A stretch of 64,000 nt of DNA, from NCBI RefSeq assembly GCF_002742265.1, contig NZ_MDGL01000126.1:1-64000 (forward strand), in the 5' to 3' direction. Shown in pieces: positions 46,889 to 55,100 of this stretch. This stretch comes from Maribacter sp. 4G9. Lineage in GTDB: Bacteria > Bacteroidota > Bacteroidia > Flavobacteriales > Flavobacteriaceae. The position numbers and the translations under genes are program-made. Within the stretch, counting starts at the first letter, position 1; the number at the start of each line of letters is the position of its first letter. The notes under the pieces are model-generated. The model was not told the DNA's origin, made no database searches, and saw nothing but the letters and a program-made list of their open reading frames with translations.

Positions 46889-46913
46889 CCTTGGGTCGTA
46901 AAATAGTGTTCAT

Positions 46914-46921
46914 CAAAAATA
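46914..46921 (-). promoter_or_regulatory. Possible -7 element of gpmI
   Basis: TATTTTTG on the minus strand fits TAnnTTTG and lies 26 bp upstream of the gpmI ATG. No TTG is found at the expected -33 position. Confidence 0.35.
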
Positions 46922-47116
46922 ATAGGATTCCCTAAGTATAACTAATACATACAGACTCTTTTTAAATCATAATATGAATTTGTTAAAAAGGCCCAAGCTA
47001 AATTATGGCCATTGTTAAAATTTAGTTATATAAGTGTTAATCCTGTAACATATGATCATAAGGCCCGTCTATAATTATATAAGAACAATCTATTCATCAA
47101 TTAAAATTCATTCATC

Positions 47117-47509
47117 ATGAAAAAAACAATCCTAACGTTGTCCATGGCGGCTTTGTTCATGGGCACGGGTCTTATGGCCAACGAAACATCCATCAAAAAT
47201 CACGATATCTTGGAGAGCGGCAAAACGAGCTATGATATTAGTTCTTTTTGCAAGGCTGTCATGCAGGGTGATATTGAAACGGTTGCGCGAATGATAGAAC
47301 TAGGGGAAGACATCGACAAAAAATCCTTGGGCATGACGCCTGCCATGTTTGCGGCGCGCTATAATAAGGCCGAAGTGCTTCAATTGCTCATTGACCATGG
47401 TGCCGACTTGAAAATTAAGAGTAACCAAGGTTTTTCGGTATTTAAATATGCCGAACTTTCAAATGCCGCCGATGCACTCGCTGTATTGGAAAGCGCTATG
47501 GGCAGTTAA
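47117..47509 (+). CDS. Secreted ankyrin-repeat protein, paralog 1
   Basis: A 130-residue protein with a signal peptide (MKKTILTLSMAALFMGTGLMA). About two and a half ankyrin repeats cover residues 45-128, including SLGMTPAMFAARYNKAEVLQ and LLIDHGADLKIKSNQGFSV. Ankyrin repeats bind proteins; the partner is not evident. It is closely related to the next gene at 47797-48183, so the pair arose by tandem duplication. Each copy has its own terminator, suggesting separate expression. Confidence 0.88.
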   Translation: MKKTILTLSMAALFMGTGLMANETSIKNHDILESGKTSYDISSFCKAVMQGDIETVARMIELGEDIDKKSLGMTPAMFAARYNKAEVLQLLIDHGADLKIKSNQGFSVFKYAELSNAADALAVLESAMGS

Positions 47510-47536
47510 GATTTTAGAAACCATCAATCAAAAGGC

Positions 47537-47578
47537 GAAAGGCCTGTTCGCGAATTAGAGAGAATAGGCCTTTTTTAT
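47537..47578 (+). terminator. Terminator after ankyrin paralog 1
   Basis: AAAGGCCTGTTC pairs with GAATAGGCCTTT (one G-T pair) around a 12-base loop, followed by a T run, 28 bp after the stop. Confidence 0.7.
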
Positions 47579-47748
47579 ATTAAAGGAAATTGCAAAAACT
47601 GTCCTGACCGACCGACAAAAACGATTCTGAATATCCAATTTTTCTGAGCGAGGAAAATGTAACTGCAAAACATGTTAAGGGAATGATGGTCATTGTTAAT
47701 TTTTTATTATTATTTTCTTAAAATGAATTATTCATAATATTTGTTGTT

Positions 47749-47756
47749 TAATTTTG
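47749..47756 (+). promoter_or_regulatory. Possible -7 element of ankyrin paralog 2
   Basis: TAATTTTG matches TAnnTTTG and lies 41-48 bp before the ATG at 47797. The -33 box is not clear. The surrounding A/T-rich stretch (47690-47790) is typical of a promoter region. Confidence 0.4.
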
Positions 47757-47796
47757 TTGATATAACAAAAATGTTTAACAATCTAATGTCCTATTT

Positions 47797-48183
47797 ATGA
47801 AAAAAATATTATTACTAACCGTGGCCATAGGGATTTTGAGTTTTTCAAACTCTTATGGTAAAGTCAATTTTGATACCACTACAAACCATGTAACGATAGT
47901 AACTTTAAACGATAATATTAATTCATTGTGCAAAGCAGCCATGCAAGGGGATGTGGAGAAAGTTAGAAGTTTGCTCGCCACTGGCGAAAGTGTAAACGAA
48001 AAGTCCTTGGGAATGACTCCCGCCATGTATGCGGCAAGGTACAACAAGGCCGAAGTTTTAAAAGTATTACTACTGAACCAAGCCAATTTGAACATTAAGA
48101 GTGACCAGGGCTATACGGTAAAGGACTATGCTGAAATGTCCAAGGCGACAGAAGTTTTGGAAGTTTTAAATTCCAACTCTTGA
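47797..48183 (+). CDS. Secreted ankyrin-repeat protein, paralog 2
   Basis: A 128-residue protein with a signal peptide (MKKILLLTVAIGILSFSNSYG) and ankyrin repeats from about residue 45 to 126, for example SLGMTPAMYAARYNKAEVLK. The repeat part is very similar to paralog 1 while the first 40 residues differ. That suggests the binding module is constrained and the leader region is free. It has its own promoter-like box and terminator. Confidence 0.88.
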   Translation: MKKILLLTVAIGILSFSNSYGKVNFDTTTNHVTIVTLNDNINSLCKAAMQGDVEKVRSLLATGESVNEKSLGMTPAMYAARYNKAEVLKVLLLNQANLNIKSDQGYTVKDYAEMSKATEVLEVLNSNS

Positions 48184-48208
48184 TTTTTAGGGTGTTTATT
48201 TGAATTAG

Positions 48209-48241
48209 AAAAAAAGCCCATCGATTTCGATGGGCTTTTTT
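48209..48241. terminator. Bidirectional terminator between ankyrin paralog 2 and the small membrane protein
   Basis: A perfect stem, AAAAAGCCCATCGA with its complement, joined by a 2-base loop and flanked by T runs on both strands. Confidence 0.85.
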
Positions 48242-48285
48242 ATTTAAAATGTTCGCTCCATAGTGTTCAAGTAAAAGAGCAACCA

Positions 48286-48453
48286 TTAAAATTCAAAACC
48301 GTTCAATGCCCTATGCATAAAAGCATATACGGCCATAAACAACATCAAGGCGCAAAATACGGAGTAGACCTTTAAGATCACCACCAATATTTCCGGTTTG
48401 CAATTTTCAAATGCGCCAACATAAAGATTCTTAAAGTGTGTCAGTGTTCCCAT
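48286..48453 (-). CDS. Small membrane protein, DUF6747-like
   Basis: A 55-residue protein starting MGTLTHFKNLYVGAFENCKP, with one hydrophobic helix (about residues 25-47) and ending FMHRALNGFEF. The layout resembles the small DUF6747 proteins of Flavobacteriaceae, as far as I can tell from memory. The ATG at 48453 is chosen over an upstream frame start at 48477. Function unknown. It is convergent with the ankyrin pair and shares their terminator. Confidence 0.6.
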   Translation of the reverse strand: MGTLTHFKNLYVGAFENCKPEILVVILKVYSVFCALMLFMAVYAFMHRALNGFEF

Positions 48454-48614
48454 TATAGTGTCTTGTTTAGATACCAAAAAACCTTTGGCATGTATTACTA
48501 AATCAAAGCTATAAGGGTCAAATTTTAGTAGTTAAAGCGATTCGGGAATTATAAATATAATGAAAAGAACAAGGTATCTTCAGTATAAAACCGATTATCC
48601 GCAAAATTTAACGT

Positions 48615-49382
48615 TTAACCTTCGTTCCTATATTTTTCTATGGCTTCCCTAATTTTTTCGATCCTGTTTTCCGGGTCGGGATGTGTACTCTGAAATTCAG
48701 GGACCCGGTTTGGCCCGGCGGCCGCCTTTAATATTTCCATGACCTTGATCATTTCATTGGGGTCATAACCTGATTGGATCATGAACAAGACGCCCAGTTC
48801 GTCACTTTCCAACTCATCATCCCTACCATTGGTAAGCAGGGTATTTTGGCCGATGCTGCCCACAATATCCCCCATGTCCGCACCCACGGAAGCGCCCATG
48901 GTTACGGTTTGCCAGAAGGTACTTTCGGCTATTCTTTCCGCGGAATGCCTGCCAATGACATGCCCTATTTCATGGCCCAAAACCCCTGCAAGTTGGGCCT
49001 CGTTCAATTGGCGAAAGAGGGCATAGGTGATAAAACACTGTCCGCCCGGCAAGGCAAAGGCGTTTATGGTCCTGTCATCGGCCAATAGGTGAAAGTCGTA
49101 CTTATAAGGGGTTTCCCTGGCAATGCTGCTGCTTACCAACCGGTTGCCAACGGCATCCACAAAGGCCTGTAATTTTTCATCGGGGTAGAGCCCACCGTGC
49201 TGTTGCGCCATCTCTGGAGCACTTTGCAGTCCTATGGCAATTTCCTGCTCCGGAGACATGTTAATGGTTTGGGAACGTCCTGTATACGGGTTCTCCTCTT
49301 TGTTGTTGCATTTTTGGATAAAGGCGAAGGCCACAATGGCCAAACCGATAAAGATTCGGATTTTCCAACTTCCTCTTCTCAT
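48615..49382 (-). CDS. Exported M48-family zinc metalloprotease
   Basis: The 255-residue protein has an N-terminal hydrophobic segment (residues 8-22), probably a signal peptide or anchor, followed by Cys25, which might be lipidated though the lipobox is atypical. The zinc site HEIGH is at 137-141, and the third ligand Glu192 is in ELESDELG. INAFALPGGQCFITYALF upstream is typical of the BepA/LoiP-like group. Such peptidases act in outer-membrane quality control. Single gene with the M15 gene upstream on the same strand. Confidence 0.9.
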   Translation of the reverse strand: MRRGSWKIRIFIGLAIVAFAFIQKCNNKEENPYTGRSQTINMSPEQEIAIGLQSAPEMAQQHGGLYPDEKLQAFVDAVGNRLVSSSIARETPYKYDFHLLADDRTINAFALPGGQCFITYALFRQLNEAQLAGVLGHEIGHVIGRHSAERIAESTFWQTVTMGASVGADMGDIVGSIGQNTLLTNGRDDELESDELGVLFMIQSGYDPNEMIKVMEILKAAAGPNRVPEFQSTHPDPENRIEKIREAIEKYRNEG

Positions 49383-49424
49383 GATGTTAGTGTTCTAAAT
49401 AGCAGAACCTAAGATACAAAAGAG

Positions 49425-50153
49425 TTACAGAAGTGCCCTATTTATGTCTAAAATATTGTTTTGAATGTAACTACGTAGGAAAGCCCGTGTAAAATTTTCG
49501 GCACCAAAAAAATCCTCTTTCTCAAGTAGGGCCACTATGTTGATTCCTCTATAGGCTTCCAACATGGGAATGGACAAGGGGGCATAGCTATAATGCCACG
49601 GTTCGTATTTGAAACCCCTTCGTTTTGGGTCGTCCGTATATACTAGATAATAACCATAGGTTTCAGAATGCTCGTCCATCCATAACTTAAAGTCCTCAAA
49701 AGGGCCTCCGTTGCCATATTTTTCCAAATCGAGCACATCGCCGTCTACCTTTCTATAGCCGTCTATAATATCGGCATCCGTGCCCCAGTGGTGCCTGCTG
49801 GTACCGGGAATGGTGGAATATTCGATTATTTTTTCAACCGCCGCCATGGGTTCCATACCTTCATCGGTATAGGTGATGTATTTGCGTTCAAAAATGCCTT
49901 CCTGTCTGCTAAAATCCCGGAAGCTGGAAACAATTTTTAGGTCGATACCGTCTGAATACGCCGCTTTTTTCATCTCCAAAAATGCGTCATGGGCCTCTTT
50001 CCGTAGATTGATGTCCTTGCCAAAAAGTTCAATGCGCGCTTTTCCCATCAATTCCGCCGTGGAATAGCCCATTTCCTGCATGAATAGATTGGGAAGCAAG
50101 GAAAGCCCTAAGGCCGCTCCGCCACTTTTTTGGATAAAGGATCTTCTCTTCAT
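49425..50153 (-). CDS. M15-family D-Ala-D-Ala carboxypeptidase-like protein with Tat-like signal
   Basis: The 242-residue protein begins MKRRSFIQKSGGAALGLSLL, a twin-arginine-like signal (RRSFIQK), so it may be exported folded by Tat. The VanY/M15 zinc motif is SRHHWGTDADI (residues 119-129), and the second ligand region is FKYEPWHYSY near residue 195. Substrate is probably peptidoglycan stem peptides, acting as a carboxypeptidase or endopeptidase. Lies 42 bp upstream of the M48 gene on the same strand. Confidence 0.88.
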   Translation of the reverse strand: MKRRSFIQKSGGAALGLSLLPNLFMQEMGYSTAELMGKARIELFGKDINLRKEAHDAFLEMKKAAYSDGIDLKIVSSFRDFSRQEGIFERKYITYTDEGMEPMAAVEKIIEYSTIPGTSRHHWGTDADIIDGYRKVDGDVLDLEKYGNGGPFEDFKLWMDEHSETYGYYLVYTDDPKRRGFKYEPWHYSYAPLSIPMLEAYRGINIVALLEKEDFFGAENFTRAFLRSYIQNNILDINRALL

Positions 50154-50318
50154 TTTTTGTTTTGTTTCCGATAGGTCAAATGATACCTATTAAAATTAAT
50201 CAAAATTATCGTTTAGACCGATTCCATCCGAATCGCACGACAAGTATATAACGTTCAAACGGCCCGAAATATTACCCCTTATCCAAATCTAATTGCGTGC
50301 CAAGTTTTGGGATAAAAC

Positions 50319-51479
50319 CTATCTGGCGAGGTACAGAAAGCCCTGATACTTTAAATCAAGGTCCAACATGTCTATCGTATAAAAATACACCCCAATGGGT
50401 AGGCCTTCTTCCCGACCAAATATAATGTTGCCAACATTTGAAAAACCGTCGAATTCGTCCACGTAGTTCGCCTGTTCGAACACTTTTAGCCCAAAACGGT
50501 CGTAGATGCGCACCATATTGTTGGGCGATTCCGCCAACTCCTCCACAAAAAAACGGTCGTTGATGCCGTCCCCGTTGGGCGAAACAAAAAAGTTGTCCAG
50601 GGTAAGTACCTCTTTTTCCAAAGGCTCAAAAGGTATTTGGGACACCCCTAAGGTGATGATTTCATAATCGTTGGGAATAAAGGTTGCCGAAGTTGTAAAT
50701 CCCTGTTCCAGATCGCCCGTAACAAAGGAGGCCTCCAAATTGATCCACCGTTGGGACACTTTGCTCCACCCCACGGGAATGATGGTGGTGGGGTCATCGG
50801 TAAGGTTGGCCATGTTGCTGTCCCTGTTCCAGGAAATGGAAATCGTAGAAGGTACACTGCCCTCCAATCGCCAAAACTCCATATTGGAAACGGCTGCAAT
50901 GTCTATGTCCAATTCCTCGATGTTGAAGTTGCCCGGTATGACCGACTGTGTACTTGGGTTTTGGAAAAAATAAGCACATTTGGCAAAGAGATTGACGCTC
51001 TCAGAATTCAGGGACAAGGGTCGTAAGGCATCGTTGCTCCCTACCGGAAACATAAAATTCTGTTTGTTGGCAATGGCGGCATAGCCGTTAATTTTCTGTA
51101 GGTTGCCCTCTCCGTTATAAAAGGCATCTCCCAAAAAGTTGTAATACACGGCAGGGTTCGCCTTTGGTGTAAAAACATCCCCGAAAATAAAATTGGTATT
51201 ATTGGTGGTATCCAGACCCAAAGTCAAGATTAGGTCGTTTTCAACCGCCACTTCCACATCGTAAAACAATGGGACCACGGTACCAAAAACCGAAACGTTC
51301 TCCCCGTAAAACCCCACAAGCCCGCGGTTTCCATCAAAAGGGGCATCATTGATAAGATCGGTGTGGAAGCCCAAGCTGCCGCCCTCATGTATACGCATAT
51401 TGCCATTGTTGTATAGCACGGTCTGGGCTGTAACACAAACCAAGGAAAAGAATGCAATGATGTTGAGAACTCTATTCAT
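50319..51479 (-). CDS. Secreted protein with type B T9SS C-terminal (gliding-associated) domain
   Basis: The 386-residue protein has a signal peptide (MNRVLNIIAFFSLVCVTAQ). A beta-rich body follows. The last 90 residues form a CHU_C/gliding-motility-associated C-terminal domain: FFVSPNGDGINDRFFVEEL, VRIYDRFGLKVFEQANY and GVYFYTIDMLDLDLKYQGF. This is a type B sorting domain, exported by T9SS to the cell surface. Its ATG overlaps the stop region of the repeat-protein gene by 8 bp (51472-51479), so translation is coupled and the two are likely partners. Confidence 0.88.
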   Translation of the reverse strand: MNRVLNIIAFFSLVCVTAQTVLYNNGNMRIHEGGSLGFHTDLINDAPFDGNRGLVGFYGENVSVFGTVVPLFYDVEVAVENDLILTLGLDTTNNTNFIFGDVFTPKANPAVYYNFLGDAFYNGEGNLQKINGYAAIANKQNFMFPVGSNDALRPLSLNSESVNLFAKCAYFFQNPSTQSVIPGNFNIEELDIDIAAVSNMEFWRLEGSVPSTISISWNRDSNMANLTDDPTTIIPVGWSKVSQRWINLEASFVTGDLEQGFTTSATFIPNDYEIITLGVSQIPFEPLEKEVLTLDNFFVSPNGDGINDRFFVEELAESPNNMVRIYDRFGLKVFEQANYVDEFDGFSNVGNIIFGREEGLPIGVYFYTIDMLDLDLKYQGFLYLAR

Positions 51480-52155
51480 TTTCTTTTGCTAATAGGATTT
51501 GAATGGCTTTTACCTGTTCCTTTAAGGCGTCCAATTCTTTGGAAAGTGCTTGGTTTTCTTCCTGCAAGGTCTCGATTTTCTTTTCCTGTTCTATGGTATG
51601 GAGGAAGAGTTCTTCTATTTTTTCAAGGTTTTGCAAATTTGATTTGCTCAAGTTCCAGGCGCCTTCTTTTTTGGCAGTAGCCGCCGAAGTCACCCCGGGG
51701 AGATGGTTATTAGCCTTAATGAATTGTTCGATTTCTTTTAGAGATTCAAAACGATATGTTTCATTAATTGTTGATGTACCCAAGAAATATTTTTGGAAGA
51801 CGTAGTCGGGTACAAGTGCATTTCCATTCAGTAAAATATCCGCGCCCGAAGTAATCCCCGCAGTTGCATTTATTTGGGCTGTAAAAATTGGATTAATTTT
51901 TGAACCGTCTATTGCTGCTCCAGGGGCAATATCTTCGTTTAATATAGTTCCGTTTAAAATCTCACCAGTTTCGACCGAGTCATCAGCTAAATCATCCGCG
52001 TTAATACTAGCATCAATTATTCTTGCGGAATTTATTGAATTCGCGGCGATGCTCAATGGTGTGCCGGTCTGTCCATCTCCATCGAGTGTGGCATCTGATA
52101 TTACCGCACCTGCTGTCGGTGCCGCCCATGTTGCCACTCCACCTGCGCCGCCCAT
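51472..52155 (-). CDS. C-terminal part of the large repeat protein, out of frame with the main part
   Basis: Open frame of 227 codons. The first residues (GGVATWAAPTAGAVISDATL) continue the repeat pattern of the upstream frame. The end is a conserved Bacteroidota surface or tail-fibre-like module: YRFESLKEIEQFIKANNHLP, then a coiled coil (EELFLHTIEQEKKIETLQEE to the end). The nominal ATG at 52155 lies inside a repeat and is not a natural start. It is separated from the main frame only by the 26-bp duplication at 52121-52172. In the repaired frame it forms residues up to 1660. It overlaps the downstream T9SS cargo gene by 8 bp. Confidence 0.75.
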   Translation of the reverse strand: MGGAGGVATWAAPTAGAVISDATLDGDGQTGTPLSIAANSINSARIIDASINADDLADDSVETGEILNGTILNEDIAPGAAIDGSKINPIFTAQINATAGITSGADILLNGNALVPDYVFQKYFLGTSTINETYRFESLKEIEQFIKANNHLPGVTSAATAKKEGAWNLSKSNLQNLEKIEELFLHTIEQEKKIETLQEENQALSKELDALKEQVKAIQILLAKENE

Positions 52156-55100
52156 GTTGCCACTCCACCTGCCGTGGTCAATACCTCTCCGTCTGCGCCG
52201 GGAGCGATTTTGGCCTCGGTGACATTGGCGTCCAGAATGTTCGCTGTTTCAATGGCGTTTGCAGCGATGTCAGCGTTTGCGATAGTACCATCGAGAATTT
52301 GGCCCGTTGAGATTCCTCCGATTGGTACCGAAAGGTCGGTTGCGTTTCCGTCCCCAGTTATCGTAGTTCCGTCCGTGGATACGGCACCTGCTGTCGGTAC
52401 CGCCCATGTTGCCACTCCACCTGCCGTGGTAAGTACCTCGCCGTCTGCGCCGGGAGCGATTTTGGCCTCGGTGACATTGGCGTCCAGAATGTTCGCTGTT
52501 TCAATGGCGTTTGCAGCGATGTCAGCGTTTGCGATAGTACCATCGAGAATTTGGCCCGTTGTGATTCCTCCGATTGGCACCGAAAGGTCGGTTGCGTTTC
52601 CGTCCCCGGTTATCGTGGTACCGTCCGTGGACACGGCACCTGTTGTCGGTGCCGCCCATGTTGCCACTCCACCTGCCGTGGTCAATACCTCTCCGTCTGC
52701 GCCGGGAGCGATTTTGGCCTCGGTGACATTGGCGTCCAGAATGTTCGCTGTTTCAATGGCGTTTGCAGCGATGTCAGCGTTTGCGATAGTACCATCGAGA
52801 ATTTGGCCCGTTGTGATTCCTCCGATTGGCACTGAAAGGTCGGTTGCGTTTCCGTCCCCAGTTATCGTGGTACCGTCCGTGGACACGGCACCTGCTGTCG
52901 GTGCCGCCCATGTTGCCACTCCACCTGCGGTGGTAAGTACCTCCCCGTCCGCGCCGGGAGCGATTTTGGCCTCGGTGACATTGGCGTCCAGAATGTTTGC
53001 CGTTTCAATGGCGTTTGCAGCAATATCTTCGTTGGCGATTGTGCCATCCGCTATCCTTGCAGAATTTATTGAATTGTCCGCGATACTAAGTGGCGTTCCA
53101 GTTTGCCCATCGCCTGTAAGCGTGGCATCAGTATTTATGGCTCCTCCAGTGGGAGCATCAATCCAGTCCGTTTGAGTGCCCGTAGAAGATAATATTTGAC
53201 CCGGAGTTCCAGCATCACCGTCTTTATCTAAAAGTAGGTTCTCAAGGGTTAGACTTTGAAATATGGTAACGTTTGTATTGCCTCCGTCTTCCTCCATTCT
53301 TAATGCTTCAACTCCACCAACAGCAAAACCAATTTCATCAGCGGCTGGTCTAAACATACCCGTATTGGCATCATCACCTGTACTGAAACTATATGCTGGC
53401 TCTGCTACAGTACCTCCTGTTGATGAAAATTGATTTCCCCTAATTTCACCGGCGACATCTAATTTACGTTCAGGGGTGTTGGTCCCAATACCCAGGCGGT
53501 TCAATCCTGTGTCCCAAAAAAGTTGAGCATTATTTTCTGAAACCTCTCCAGTTGCATCGGCAAAAAATATTGATCCGGTAACACCCGTTAAACTTCCGGG
53601 TACATCCTGCCATGCTACCCCAGTTCCAGTAGAGGTCAAAACTTGCCCATTTGTTCCAACGGCATTTGAATTATCGGCTACCAATCCACCCAGTTGTAGG
53701 CGTTCGGGAACCAAAACATTGGTGGTTCCAGCTGTATTTGTAACAGTCAAAGCCCTTATATTTCCTGCGGTAAGGCTTACCAAATCTGGGGTAAATTCAT
53801 CAAAATGTAGTCCCGTTTCCAAATTGCCATTAAAATAAAAACCTAGGGGGCTAGCCGTTGCGAAACCATTACTCAACGTAGTTCCATCGACATGTAATGC
53901 GGCGGCAGCATTAAAAGCAGGGTTTTGTGAAATCCCAATAGTTCCTGTTCCTAAAAAAGTTAGGGCATTGGCACCAAAGTTGTAAATGCGATCTTCATTG
54001 TCTTGGGTAAGATCGTCAGTTGCTAAATTGGAGACTGCTAAGGTATTGTCAGCCCAGATAACATCAGTGCCATTGGTCGTAAGAATTTGTCCATCTAATC
54101 CCTCAGCTATTTTTTCTATTGTTATACTATTATTTGCCAAGTCATCCGTTGCAATGGACAAATCAGTGACTTCCGCTGAAGTGATGGCGTCTACTGTAAT
54201 GGTTGCCAAACCGGTATTGTCCAATGTAACATCGCCACTTATAGTTCTTTCCTGAGGTGTATTTGTGGCATCTCCAATCAAAATGGTCGCATTTGTTAAT
54301 GTGGGAACTCCGGTACCATCGGTTCTGTCTTCTGCTACAATCCAACCCCCGGTACCTGCATTGGCCGTGGCATCCCATTTAATTATTTGACCGTCAGCTG
54401 CTCCATTTTGATTGATATCTTCCAGCAAAATCGTTCCATTCCCAATCTCTCCTGTTCCAATGGTCCCAACGGTAAACTCATTTCCTAAAGTTCCGTCACC
54501 CGTTATTGTTGTTTGATCGGCTAATTCTATAGAACCCCCTCCACCTGAAAGGGCAGCGTCGATTCCCGCAAGATGGGCTTCCACATCGGGAGTTCCGGCT
54601 GTGTAGTTCGTTGGCGCTGCTGTCACCGCCACCTCGGCAGCGTCCTGATCATCGGTATTATCCAAGTAAGGAGTTAAATCAATCGGCGTTGCCGCGGCGT
54701 TGTTCGTAATTGTAAGTATGTCGGTCGTAAGGTCCAAGTCCTGAATCTCGTCGGTTGGGTTTCCTCCGGCAGCAAGGGCAGCGTCGATTCCCGCAAGATG
54801 GGCTTCCACATTGGGAGTTCCGGCTGTGTAGTTCGTTGGCGCTGCCGTTACGAGCACTTCATCAGCATCTTGGTCATCAGAGTTTATTTGATTAATGGGA
54901 ATTTGTAAAGTTCCTCCTGCATCAGTTAATTCAATATTTAATCCATTAATAATAAATGTTTGATTTAACTCATCTGTCGGTACTCCCCCGCCGGCAGCCA
55001 CAATATTGTCATCTACGTATTTTTTTGTTGCAGCGTCCTGTAGGTCTGTTGGATCTAATAAGTTTTTTATTTGGAGGGTGTTGGCGTCTGTCCCTTGTGC

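Noticed and set aside
52105-53045. Regularly spaced repeats considered as a CRISPR array
   Set aside because: The period is 252 bp with no unique spacers, the units are wholly coding, and no cas gene is nearby.
52174-53175. 333-codon open frame on the plus strand, rich in Ala, Val, Pro and Ser
   Set aside because: It lies antisense to the 252-bp repeat array. Because the period is a multiple of three, a stop-free antisense frame in one unit is stop-free in all. The product is a simple translated repeat with no start signal.
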